Shown piece by piece: positions 34,111-42,944 of a stretch of 64,000 bases of DNA. The translations under genes were made by a program, and so were the position numbers. Source of the DNA: DASXUG01 sp036504995 (GTDB lineage: Bacteria > Pseudomonadota > Gammaproteobacteria > Burkholderiales > Methylophilaceae); contig DASXUG010000005.1 of assembly GCA_036504995.1 (NCBI GenBank), positions 186,001 to 250,000 of the forward strand, read 5' to 3'. The notes under the pieces are model-generated. The model searched no databases. It was given only the letters and a program-made list of their open reading frames with translations, and was not told the DNA's origin. The first letter of the stretch is position 1. Each line of letters starts with the position of its first letter.

Positions 34111-35994
34111 GTGAACGCAACTGATAAAAATTTAACCAAATTCTTAAACGAAACCGCCTCGGTAGACGAGGGCGCGACCAAACCTTTTGCTAAATCACGC
34201 AAAATTTATGTTGAAGGTTCACGTCCTGATATTCGCGTACCATTCCGTGAGATCTCATTAAGCGATACTCCGTCGGCTTTTGGCGCTGATAAAAACCCAC
34301 CTGTAGTAGTTTATGATACATCAGGCCCATACACCGACCCTGATGTGAGCATCGACATTCGTAACGGTTTACCCGCATTGCGAGCTGGTTGGATTATGGA
34401 GCGTGGCGATGTTGAGCAATTAGATGGCCCAACTTCAGAGTTCGGTCATCAACGCTTGGTGGACCCAGAACTTTCAGAAATGCGCTTTAACCTGCACCGC
34501 AAACCTTTGCGTGCAAAAGCGGGCCAAAACGTGAGCCAAATGCACTATGCGCGTAAGGGGATTATCACCCCAGAGATGGAATACATCGCCATCCGTGAAA
34601 ACCAACGCCGTGAAAACATGAGTGAGTTGCTACAAACGCAACACCCTGGCCAACATTTCGGCGCCAGCATCCCCAAAGTAATCACCCCAGAATTTGTGCG
34701 TGACGAAGTAGCACGCGGCCGTGCCATTATTCCTTTAAACATTAACCACCCAGAAATCGAGCCGATGATTATTGGTCGTAACTTCTTGGTGAAAATCAAC
34801 GCTAACATTGGCAACTCAGCTTTGGGTTCTTCAATCAGCGAAGAAGTGGAAAAAATGGTGTGGGGTACGCGTTGGGGCGGTGATACGGTGATGGATTTGT
34901 CTACCGGTAAAAATATTCACGAAACCCGCGAGTGGATTATCCGTAACAGCCCAGTGCCGATTGGTACCGTGCCGATCTACCAAGCCTTAGAAAAAGTAAA
35001 CGGCAAAGCCGAAGATTTAACTTGGGAAATTTTCCGCGACACCTTAATTGAGCAAGCAGAGCAGGGTGTGGATTACTTTACTATTCATGCAGGCGTACGT
35101 TTAGCGTACATCCCCATGACTGCAAAACGCATGACAGGTATCGTGTCACGTGGCGGTTCAATTATGGCGAAATGGTGCTTGGCGCATCATAAAGAGTCAT
35201 TCTTGTATGAACACTTTGAAGACATCTGTGAAATCATGAAGGCCTACGACGTCAGCTTCTCACTGGGTGACGGTCTACGTCCTGGCTCAATCTACGATGC
35301 CAATGACGAAGCTCAATTTGCCGAACTCAAAACACTGGGCGAACTCACCCAAATCGCTTGGAAGCACGACGTACAATGCATGATTGAAGGCCCAGGCCAC
35401 GTCCCCATGCATCTCATCAAAGAGAACATGGACTTGCAACTTGAACACTGTGGTGAAGCTCCTTTTTACACGCTCGGGCCTTTAACAACCGACATCGCCC
35501 CAGGCTATGACCACATCACCTCAGGTATCGGCGCCGCAATGATCGGCTGGTACGGCTGCGCTATGCTTTGTTATGTGACGCCAAAAGAACATTTAGGCCT
35601 ACCAGACAAAGAAGACGTGCGCGTAGGTATCATCACCTACAAAATCGCCGCTCACGCCGCAGACTTGGCAAAAGGCCATCCAGGCGCGCAAATCCGCGAC
35701 AATGCTTTATCCAAAGCACGTTTCGAGTTCCGCTGGGAAGACCAATTTAACCTCGGCTTAGACCCAGAAAAAGCGAAGGAATTCCACGACGAAACATTGC
35801 CACAAGAAGGCGCAAAACAAGCCCACTTCTGCTCAATGTGCGGCCCTCACTTCTGTTCAATGAAAATCAGCCAAGACGTACGTGACTACGCGGCAGAGCA
35901 AGGCGTTTCGGAACAAGAGGCTTTGCACAAAGGCATGCAGGAAAAAGCGATTGAGTTTGTAAAGAAAGGTAGTGAAGTTTACCAAAAAGTCTAA
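34111..35994 (+). CDS. thiC: Phosphomethylpyrimidine synthase ThiC
   Basis: 627-residue radical-SAM enzyme that rearranges aminoimidazole ribotide into 4-amino-5-hydroxymethyl-2-methylpyrimidine phosphate for thiamine. Core segments: QMHYARKGIITPEMEYIAIREN, NADINGNSALGSS-type loop (reads NANIGNSALGSS), MDLSTGKNIHETREWI, and the C-terminal iron-sulphur motif HFCSMCGPHFCSM. The GTG at 34111 is the start, with GGAG six nt upstream; the TTG at 34099 overlaps that site. It is controlled by the TPP riboswitch just before it. Thiamine diphosphate would also serve the acetolactate-synthase-type enzyme at 41 kb. Confidence 0.96.
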   Translation: MNATDKNLTKFLNETASVDEGATKPFAKSRKIYVEGSRPDIRVPFREISLSDTPSAFGADKNPPVVVYDTSGPYTDPDVSIDIRNGLPALRAGWIMERGDVEQLDGPTSEFGHQRLVDPELSEMRFNLHRKPLRAKAGQNVSQMHYARKGIITPEMEYIAIRENQRRENMSELLQTQHPGQHFGASIPKVITPEFVRDEVARGRAIIPLNINHPEIEPMIIGRNFLVKINANIGNSALGSSISEEVEKMVWGTRWGGDTVMDLSTGKNIHETREWIIRNSPVPIGTVPIYQALEKVNGKAEDLTWEIFRDTLIEQAEQGVDYFTIHAGVRLAYIPMTAKRMTGIVSRGGSIMAKWCLAHHKESFLYEHFEDICEIMKAYDVSFSLGDGLRPGSIYDANDEAQFAELKTLGELTQIAWKHDVQCMIEGPGHVPMHLIKENMDLQLEHCGEAPFYTLGPLTTDIAPGYDHITSGIGAAMIGWYGCAMLCYVTPKEHLGLPDKEDVRVGIITYKIAAHAADLAKGHPGAQIRDNALSKARFEFRWEDQFNLGLDPEKAKEFHDETLPQEGAKQAHFCSMCGPHFCSMKISQDVRDYAAEQGVSEQEALHKGMQEKAIEFVKKGSEVYQKV

Positions 35995-36002
35995 GCTTAG
36001 AC

Positions 36003-36030
36003 CGTCATTCCCGAGCAATCGGGAATCCAT
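36003..36030. repeat. REP-like half element after thiC
   Basis: CGTCATTCCCGAGCAATCGGGAATCCAT is a diverged copy of one arm of the palindrome inside prmC, keeping GTCATTCCCG and CGGGAATCCA around an 8-bp hairpin. Only one arm is present here, 8 nt past the thiC stop. Confidence 0.75.
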
Positions 36031-36034
36031 TTTT

Positions 36035-36062
36035 AAAGCCAGCCTTCACGCTGGCTTTTTTA
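36035..36062 (+). terminator. Intrinsic terminator of thiC
   Basis: 9-bp stem AAAGCCAGC/GCTGGCTTT with a CTTCAC loop, followed by a T-run. It marks the last core-genome signal before the A+T-rich island. Confidence 0.85.
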
Positions 36063-36152
36063 TGACGGCGACATGTCTATATTTTTCAAATACACTTATA
36101 ATACGAAACAAAAAACCATCTACTTAATTTGGTTAGGTTTTAGGAGGCTTGT

Positions 36153-37367
36153 TTGTTTAAAGTGCTTGATTTGTTCTCTGGCGCAGGTGGGATGGCTGAA
36201 GGCTTTCTTCAAGCTGGCTTTTCTATCCCATTTGCTAGCGACAAAAGCGAGCAAGCCGAATTAACTTATACAAGTCGCCACAAACAATTAGGCATCGAAA
36301 CTAAATATTACTGTGGTGATGTATCAGAATTAAGTAAGCCAGAAACGCTTAAAGCCTTTTTAGGTAACTCAATAAAAGAAATTGATGTGGTGTGTGGTGG
36401 TCCACCATGTCAGGGGTTCAGCCTTGCAGGCCAAAGAAACCCTTTGGATAAAAGAAACCAGCTTGTTCAAAACTACATAAAAATACTTTCACAAGTTAAA
36501 CCTAAATATTTTGTAATGGAGAATGTTTTAGGTATTCTTTCCGCAAAATTTATTGATTATCAAGGCATAAGATTAAGCTATATCAATAAAAGTGTAGTAG
36601 ACGTACTTAAATCAGAGTTCAGTGAAATTGGATACCCAGATGTCCAAATTAAATTGTTAGATGCTAGCGACTATGGTGTTCCACAAAAACGACAAAGGGT
36701 AATTTTTTTAGGTACACGTGCCGACGTAAAAAGCAGGCTAGTCCACCCTAATCCAATTAACTTACCTAAAATCAGCGCTAAAGACGCTATAGATGATCTA
36801 TCAAATATCGAGAATGGGGCAACGCTCACTGAGTACAATCAACAAGCGTTCACCGAGTACCAAAAACAATCTCGTATTGGCAGAACCCCAAGCATTATAA
36901 AAACAACACAACCCACCAAACTTAGCAACCATCAAACAAGCAAACACTCACCATTAGTAATTGAACGTTTTAGTAAGTTAAAAAATGGTGAAAATATTAA
37001 AAATATGCTTGGTAGGATTAATAAAAAAGAGTCACTGAAATTGGCAACCAAAAAACAAAATTGCAGAAAAATTGTTGCTAATGACCCATCCCCAACCGTT
37101 CTTACATTACCAGATGACCTAGTTCACTATAGTCAAAACAGAATCCTCACCGTTAGAGAAATGGCACGTCTTCAATCTTTCGACGATAGTTTTGAGTTTC
37201 TTGGCAAACGCACAACTGGTGGAGATAGGCGCAAACTAGAAACACCGCAATACACCTTAGTTGGCAACGCAGTTCCCCCACTTTTGGCAAAGGCAATCGC
37301 GGAAGAAATAATGAAAAACTTAAAATTGGAGAGCAACGTTGGGTCAGCCCGAAAAACTGCACTTTAA
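36153..37367 (+). CDS. DNA (cytosine-5) methyltransferase of the accessory island
   Basis: 404-residue Dcm-type C5 methyltransferase. Motif I is DLFSGAGGMAEGFLQAGF (residues 6-23). The catalytic loop is GGPPCQGFS with Cys86, motif VI is VMENVLGI, motif VIII YGVPQKRQRVIFLG, and motif X YTLVGNAVPPLLAKAI. The target-recognition region is between VIII and X; its recognition sequence cannot be read from the protein. The start is TTG at 36153, nine nt after a strong AGGAGG. The gene overlaps the next one by 29 nt. No restriction endonuclease gene lies beside it. Base composition is visibly A+T-richer than in the flanks. Confidence 0.93.
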   Translation: MFKVLDLFSGAGGMAEGFLQAGFSIPFASDKSEQAELTYTSRHKQLGIETKYYCGDVSELSKPETLKAFLGNSIKEIDVVCGGPPCQGFSLAGQRNPLDKRNQLVQNYIKILSQVKPKYFVMENVLGILSAKFIDYQGIRLSYINKSVVDVLKSEFSEIGYPDVQIKLLDASDYGVPQKRQRVIFLGTRADVKSRLVHPNPINLPKISAKDAIDDLSNIENGATLTEYNQQAFTEYQKQSRIGRTPSIIKTTQPTKLSNHQTSKHSPLVIERFSKLKNGENIKNMLGRINKKESLKLATKKQNCRKIVANDPSPTVLTLPDDLVHYSQNRILTVREMARLQSFDDSFEFLGKRTTGGDRRKLETPQYTLVGNAVPPLLAKAIAEEIMKNLKLESNVGSARKTAL

Positions 37368-39510
37368 AACAAGCTCTGGTATTAAAAATATCGTTGGTAA
37401 AGACTTAATTACCGACCGTTTTGTTGCCGTTTTTGAACTTGTTAAAAACGCATATGACGCGAAAGCTACAAAAGTAATAGTCTCATTTGATCTCGACTTA
37501 TCAGATCTATCACAGAAAATTATTATCCGTGACAACGGCATTGGGATGAATCGTGACGATCTGATAAATAAATGGCTTTACCTTGCGTACTCGGACAAAA
37601 AGGAGGGCCAATCGAATGACGGTCGTGCTTTTGTAGGTCAAAAAGGGATTGGCCGATTTTCATGTGATAGTCTCGGCGTCAATTTACTTATCCGCACAAA
37701 AAAGGTCGATGACATTACTGAACATCAACTTATAGTGAATTGGAAAGACTTTGAAGAAACCTTAGAAAAAAGATTTGAATCAATTGATGTTGTGTATACA
37801 AGTACCTCAGTTGAGGATGTAAAATTTAAAAACTCCTACACTATACTTGAGATTAAGGGACTAAGGCATGAGTGGGATAACAGCAGCATAAAGAAAGTAA
37901 AGGAGAGTCTACGCAGACTTAAAAATCCTTTCAACTCATCAGATGGATTCGACATTTATTGTGGGGAAGAAATACTTTCGAGCTATCGCACATATGATGA
38001 AATACCAGAAAAATTTATTATAAAAAGCAATATTACGGAAGTCATTAAAGGCAAATGCGTAACAATAGAAACCACTATAAACAATAACATTAAAATTGAG
38101 CTTTTTGATCGAGGTAAACACATCTATAGAGTACAGAAAAAAAATGATAGCCCATTAAAAGATGCCGAAATATTTATAGCAGTTAACTATTTAACTACTA
38201 GTGCAAAAATGACTTTCACTCGTCGCATGGGAGTCGCTCCTAGAAATTATGGGAACGTTTTTGTGTATCGGAATGATTTTCGTGTAAGTCCTTACGGTGA
38301 TGAGTTCGCTGACTTATTTGGACTAAACGTGAGAAAAACCCAAGGATACAGTCGCTATATTGGTACGCGTGAAATTATTGGACATATCGACATAAAAGAC
38401 ACCAAGGATATGTTCAGAGAGACATCGTCACGTAATAATGGATTTATTGAAAATATTTATTATGATGCTCTTAAGTCTGCTTATATGGACTATGCCCACA
38501 AACCACTTGAAAAGTACGTAAACTTGATTCAATGGGGCGAGGACAATACAAACAATCAAGAAATAAACCTACATACTATAGACCGAACAGAAGCTGAGCG
38601 CTTCAAGAACTCCCTTGCTGGTAATAATACTGATGAATTTCAACTTCAATATTTTGCTGATGATTTAAATTTTGAAGAAAACAACCCTAAAAAGCAGCTT
38701 GAAAAACTCACACTAAATCTAACTGGTGACCAACAAGAGTTACTCAATAATGCAATTAAGAAATTTGGCGATTTAGAGCAGGAGAATAAAGAAAAACAAA
38801 CTGCCCTATTAGAAAAGCAAAAGACCATCGCAGCCCTAGCTGTTCAAAATCAGAATCTACTCTCTAAACGGCCTGAAAGCTCATATGGTCAGCAACTAAC
38901 GCACCACTTTCCCAAAGTCATAAGAAGGTTAAATACAAGTATTAGTGATTTAAACCAGCTGCCTGGACTTACGTCAACGCAAAAAACTGCACTATATAAA
39001 GTAATAAAGAAAATTAAACGCACTTCTACAGAGCTATCTAGCATTAAATATTTATTACTTAAAACTAATTTAGACTTTCGTTCTGCCTCTAATATTAATT
39101 GGTACAACTTTGTAAATGGGTTCGCTAAAGAAAAGTCGCCCAAATCAAATGAAAATCTAATGAAAGTTTTATGTGTAGCTGAAGATGAAGAATCAAAATC
39201 TGCATGGAGTATTCACTGTAATGCTTTAGATTTAATGATGATGCTTGAAAATTTTTACAACAATGCTGAGGAGCACTCAGCTACTTACATGCAGTTTAAC
39301 TTTAAAAACACACAAATCGAAATTACGAGCAACTCAGAACCAATAACACATGACAACCTTGAGAGAATCTTCGAGTTAGGTTTTTCAACTAAAGAAAATG
39401 GTACTGGTATTGGTTTAGATCAAATTAGAACATTTCTTAAGGATAAATGTAACCTTAAGATAAAAGCGATAAACTTGCAAAACGAAGTTAATTTTCAAAT
39501 CTACAAATAA
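37339..39510 (+). CDS. Dual GHKL ATPase / histidine-kinase-like protein
   Basis: 723-residue protein with two Bergerat-fold ATP sites. The N-terminal one (about residues 1-250) is HSP90/MutL/MORC-like: FELVKNAYDA (E33, N37, D40), IRDNGIGM (65-70) and GQKGIGRFS (100-108). The middle part (about 410-600) contains a coiled coil. A C-terminal histidine-kinase-type ATPase (about 630-723) has FYNNAEEHSA and FSTKENGTGIGLDQIR. A possible dimerisation/phosphotransfer helix lies before it (QQLTHHFPKVIRRLN); whether a histidine there is phosphorylated is unknown. The start is TTG at 37339 with GGAGAG upstream, inside the methyltransferase gene. The following gene encodes a receiver-like protein, so a signalling partnership is inferred. 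Confidence 0.8.
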   Translation: MGQPEKLHFKTSSGIKNIVGKDLITDRFVAVFELVKNAYDAKATKVIVSFDLDLSDLSQKIIIRDNGIGMNRDDLINKWLYLAYSDKKEGQSNDGRAFVGQKGIGRFSCDSLGVNLLIRTKKVDDITEHQLIVNWKDFEETLEKRFESIDVVYTSTSVEDVKFKNSYTILEIKGLRHEWDNSSIKKVKESLRRLKNPFNSSDGFDIYCGEEILSSYRTYDEIPEKFIIKSNITEVIKGKCVTIETTINNNIKIELFDRGKHIYRVQKKNDSPLKDAEIFIAVNYLTTSAKMTFTRRMGVAPRNYGNVFVYRNDFRVSPYGDEFADLFGLNVRKTQGYSRYIGTREIIGHIDIKDTKDMFRETSSRNNGFIENIYYDALKSAYMDYAHKPLEKYVNLIQWGEDNTNNQEINLHTIDRTEAERFKNSLAGNNTDEFQLQYFADDLNFEENNPKKQLEKLTLNLTGDQQELLNNAIKKFGDLEQENKEKQTALLEKQKTIAALAVQNQNLLSKRPESSYGQQLTHHFPKVIRRLNTSISDLNQLPGLTSTQKTALYKVIKKIKRTSTELSSIKYLLLKTNLDFRSASNINWYNFVNGFAKEKSPKSNENLMKVLCVAEDEESKSAWSIHCNALDLMMMLENFYNNAEEHSATYMQFNFKNTQIEITSNSEPITHDNLERIFELGFSTKENGTGIGLDQIRTFLKDKCNLKIKAINLQNEVNFQIYK

Positions 39511-39519
39511 GGGATAAAA

Positions 39520-40344
39520 ATGCGACTAGATTTTAATTTAGTTTTGGTTGATGACGATCTATCTGATGAAGAAGATAGAGAGGATATTGATAAACTACTT
39601 AAGAAGATTGACGCGTCGATTTCCCGCAAAGGATTTGAGCTAAGAAGTAACTGTTATGCTTCTATAGTTGACGCTCAGGCGAATACGAATGCTCACCACC
39701 GTGTAGACTTGTTTCTTAGTGACAACAACTTGGGTAACAATGAGAATAACATTGATGCCAGTTTAAATAATGGCGGTATTGATTATTATCTGAATTTAAG
39801 AAAACAACCATATTTGTGTGACTTTGTTTTATATACTAGAGCGGGTGAAAATGAAATTATAGATAAACTGGCCACTAACTTAAAAACCACTAATAACCCT
39901 AATCTATTTACTAGGTTTACTTTTGTAAATCGAGATGAAACTGACAAATGGCATAAGCCCATCATCGATTTATTGAATCATATTCTAACAAAAAGAGAAG
40001 AACTTAATAACTTAAGAGGATTATATGCACAAAGAGTTTCCATGATGGACCTTCATCTAAAGAAGAGCTTTCCTAGAAATCATAAAGACGGACTCAAGCA
40101 AGCAATTAATAAGATTCCAAAAAAATTTATTAGTAGTCAGAGCACAAAACTCGTCCACGAAGTAAGAGAAATTAGAAATGGGTTGATGCATAACGATGAG
40201 AGCTTTTGTCAAAAAAAGAACCAATACGTAATTCGTTTTACAGGTGATGATAGGTCGAAAATATATGAGATATATGAAGATGATCTACAACAGTATCGTG
40301 AAAAGTTAAACACAACATACCTGCTAATCATGTCATTGCCTTAA
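39520..40344 (+). CDS. Receiver-like protein with C-terminal HEPN-type motif
   Basis: 274-residue cytoplasmic protein, 9 nt after the GHKL gene with ribosome site AAGGGA. The N-terminal 155 residues look like a response-regulator receiver: LVLVDDD (D11-D13), candidate phosphoacceptor D68 in VDLFLSDNNLG, a T106 in DFVLYT, and lysines near 143-146. Instead of a DNA-binding output there is an alpha-helical region ending EVREIRNGLMHND, with R219-N220-x3-H224, the Rx4-6H pattern of HEPN ribonucleases. The HEPN call is from the motif and helical context only. If correct, the protein would be a phosphorelay-controlled RNase effector. Confidence 0.6.
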   Translation: MRLDFNLVLVDDDLSDEEDREDIDKLLKKIDASISRKGFELRSNCYASIVDAQANTNAHHRVDLFLSDNNLGNNENNIDASLNNGGIDYYLNLRKQPYLCDFVLYTRAGENEIIDKLATNLKTTNNPNLFTRFTFVNRDETDKWHKPIIDLLNHILTKREELNNLRGLYAQRVSMMDLHLKKSFPRNHKDGLKQAINKIPKKFISSQSTKLVHEVREIRNGLMHNDESFCQKKNQYVIRFTGDDRSKIYEIYEDDLQQYREKLNTTYLLIMSLP

Positions 40345-40633
40345 TCTACCAAAAGACGATCAAACTGGTCTTTATGAATATTGAGCGGGGCATCCACGCC
40401 TATAGTATGGGCGCTGCTGGTGGGGAGCAGGTCCATCAGGCTTATCTTAAAACTGCCAAATCCACTTTCAAATCTGCTCGGCCTCGTTTGTTTTTGATAG
40501 AAATGCCCACAGACTAGTAGCGTTAAAATAAAGTTGATTTTTTGGATCTTCAATCAGCATTTTTGTCTTACTTGAGAGTTGCTCAGGCTCGCTTGTCGCC
40601 CAAAGCAGAATGGGTATCTAACAATAATTTCAT
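40341..40633 (-). pseudogene. vapC: Decayed and truncated vapC (PIN-domain toxin)
   Basis: Five nt after the antitoxin stop, MKLLLDTH starts like a VapC toxin. The frame then breaks (near 40609) but continues in another frame with LLWATSEPEQLSSKTKM and DPKNQLYFNATSLW. A second shift near 40505 leads to ISIKNKRGRADLKVDLAVLR, in-frame stops follow, and a last frame gives NIHKDQFDRLLVD. Together these follow a PIN toxin from end to end, except that the usual tail after FDRLLV is missing. The reading ends exactly at the stop of the receiver-HEPN gene, suggesting that insertion of the island cut off the 3' end. Confidence 0.8.
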
Positions 40634-40638
40634 GCGAA

Positions 40639-40881
40639 TTATTCCACGCCAAAGAGTTTGGCGATTTCTTCTTTACCCATTTCATCAAAACCACTTGGTA
40701 CTTGAATTTGGCCTTTCATAAAACCTAGGCGCCTTTTAACTTTTGGGTTATGCGCATTTATCTTAGTGACTTTGACCAAAGGCTTACCAGCCCTGACTAT
40801 AACGAAAGACTCGCCTTGAACAGCTTGGCCTATTAGTTTTAAAAGCTGTGTTTTAGCTTGATGAATATTGACGGTTTTCAT
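40639..40881 (-). CDS. Phd/YefM-family antitoxin, orphaned
   Basis: 80-residue antitoxin: MKTVNIHQAKTQLLKLIGQAVQGESFVIVRAGKPLVKV is the Phd/YefM DNA-binding fold. The tail KRRLGFMKGQIQVPSGFDEM is the toxin-wrapping segment seen in partners of PIN toxins. It would normally neutralise VapC and repress its own promoter. Its frame is intact whereas the toxin gene next to it has several frameshifts, so the antitoxin is now without a working local partner. It could still neutralise a related toxin elsewhere. Confidence 0.88.
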   Translation of the reverse strand: MKTVNIHQAKTQLLKLIGQAVQGESFVIVRAGKPLVKVTKINAHNPKVKRRLGFMKGQIQVPSGFDEMGKEEIAKLFGVE

Positions 40882-40998
40882 TCGTCACCTTTTTAACCTC
40901 AGTGGGTTTAGTGTATTTCTAACGAAGCACCACAACATTTATCTGAGCACCCACTATCATAAAGATTTATTTATTTTTATAACACTAATGAGCAATAA

Positions 40999-42684
40999 TC
41001 AAATCACACATACCCTAGCCCTTAACTCATCAATTAGCACCTTGTTGTTTTCGGAGTAATCCACAGGCAATTCAATAAGGTGCACTCCACCCTCTGCATA
41101 GCACTGGTTCATTAACGGGATAAAGCTTTCACAGCTTTCCACTCGGTGACCTTTTGCACCATAACTATTAGCATACATAACAAAATCGGGATTGTTGAAT
41201 TGCAAGGAGTAATCCTCCAGCCCCATGCCGTATTGTTTCCAGCGTATCATACCAAAAGCGTTATCGTTAAGAATAAGCACCACTAAGTTCACTTTGAGGC
41301 GCACCGCGGTTTCTAACTCTTGGCTATTCATCATAAAGCCACCATCACCGCAAATGGCCATCACTTTGCGTTCGGGGAATAGACGTGTAGCTTCTATGGC
41401 GGAGGGTAGCCCTGCGCCCATGGTGGCCAAGGCATTATCCAGCAGCACAGTATTGGGGACATCAGTGCGATAATTGCGGGCAAACCAAACTTTATATACA
41501 CCGTTGTCGAGCGCAATAATGCCATCATCAGACATGACTTTTCTGACATCAGCCACACAGCGCTGCGGCTTCATGGGGAAACTGCAGTCATCATTTCCTT
41601 CGTTGATGTGCTCCATCACAAAACTGCGCACTTTCATAAAATATGAAAAATCATGGCTTTCTGTTTTGCCTACGCGGTTGGCAATGCGTTGTATGGAAGT
41701 GGCAATATCTCCTACAACTTCTAACTGGGGAAAATAGACATTATCCACTTGTGCTGATTTGAAGTTGACGTGTATGACTTTAGCGCCGCCATGCACCATA
41801 AAGAACGGCGGCTTTTCAACCACATCATGACCAACATTGATGATTAAATCAGCGCGGTCTATAGCACAGTGGATATAGTCGCCATCGGATAATGCTGCGG
41901 TACCCAGATATTGCTCACCATGACCACAAATCACGCCTTTGCCCATTTGTGTGTTGGTATAGGGGATGCCCGTACGCTCAACGAAATCGGATAGTGCCTC
42001 CCAAATGCGCGCGCGGTTCGCACCAGCGCCTACCATCAACAACGGGTGTTTAGCCTCTTTAATCATCGCCGCTGCGATACCCAGAATTTCGCGATCAGCG
42101 TGTGGATAGCGGTGTTTGCTGATGTCAAAAACAGGCGCGGTATTATGCTCTACTGGCTCAGCCGCGATATCTTCTGGCAGTTCTAGCAACGAGGCACCTG
42201 GGCGCTCTTCAATGGCGAGCCTAAAAGCCTCGCGCACCATGGATGGAATCATATCCACGTTCACTATTTGTTTAGCGTATTTAGTAATCGGCTTCATCAT
42301 GCTGACTACATCAACAATCTGGAATAGGCCCTGTTTACTATGCTTGATTGGCTTTTGCCCAGTGATCATAATCAGTGGAAAACCACCTAATTGAGCATAT
42401 GCCGCTGGCGTAACCAAATTAGTCGCACCAGGCCCTAGCGTTGCTAGGCAAACTCCTGGCTTGCCAGTGAGTCGGCCATAAGTGGCCGCCATAAAAGCCC
42501 CGCCTTGCTCGTGTCGCGTTAGAATAAACTTAATATTAGACTTGCGAACTGCCTCGAGAAAGTAAAGATTTTCTTCCCCAGGCACCCCATAAATAATCTC
42601 CACCCCCTCATTTTCCAGCGCTTTAACAAATAAATCTGATGCATTCATTTGAGCTTTTTCATCTTGTGCAGATATTTGAGTCAT
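40999..42684 (-). CDS. Acetolactate synthase-type ThDP-dependent enzyme
   Basis: 561-residue thiamine-diphosphate enzyme of the acetohydroxyacid synthase family. The N-terminal domain has GVPGEENLYFLEA, the catalytic glutamate in LTRHEQGGAFMAA, and LATLGPGATNLVT. The C-terminal domain has the ThDP/Mg2+ motif ICGDGGFMMNSQELETAVR...LNDNAFGMI. It resembles the catabolic acetolactate synthase/AlsS-like group more than IlvB/IlvI, and no small regulatory subunit gene follows. The exact substrate is uncertain; a related oxo-acid decarboxylase is possible. Monocistronic. Confidence 0.85.
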   Translation of the reverse strand: MTQISAQDEKAQMNASDLFVKALENEGVEIIYGVPGEENLYFLEAVRKSNIKFILTRHEQGGAFMAATYGRLTGKPGVCLATLGPGATNLVTPAAYAQLGGFPLIMITGQKPIKHSKQGLFQIVDVVSMMKPITKYAKQIVNVDMIPSMVREAFRLAIEERPGASLLELPEDIAAEPVEHNTAPVFDISKHRYPHADREILGIAAAMIKEAKHPLLMVGAGANRARIWEALSDFVERTGIPYTNTQMGKGVICGHGEQYLGTAALSDGDYIHCAIDRADLIINVGHDVVEKPPFFMVHGGAKVIHVNFKSAQVDNVYFPQLEVVGDIATSIQRIANRVGKTESHDFSYFMKVRSFVMEHINEGNDDCSFPMKPQRCVADVRKVMSDDGIIALDNGVYKVWFARNYRTDVPNTVLLDNALATMGAGLPSAIEATRLFPERKVMAICGDGGFMMNSQELETAVRLKVNLVVLILNDNAFGMIRWKQYGMGLEDYSLQFNNPDFVMYANSYGAKGHRVESCESFIPLMNQCYAEGGVHLIELPVDYSENNKVLIDELRARVCVI

Positions 42685-42944
42685 CTAAATTTACTCCCAA
42701 AGACATTGGTATTGGATATGGCTTAGATCATGGTGTTTTGCTTAGTATACGCCTTAATTATTTTGTAAACTTATTTGGGTTTATTAAGCCAAACAACTAT
42801 ATTACCCAGCAATAAACAGTTAGCGTTAAACGCTACTGATATATATTTTGAGTATACTATTTGATAGTAGCAAGAAAATGCATTGCACCCGCCAGCATTA
42901 ATCGCACGTTAATTTTATAACCATATTATTCTAATAGGAAAAAC

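Noticed and set aside
40341..40553. 70-residue minus-strand ORF taken as a gene
   Set aside because: It is one frame of the decayed vapC; its last residues are the PIN-toxin tail and its start is not a gene start.
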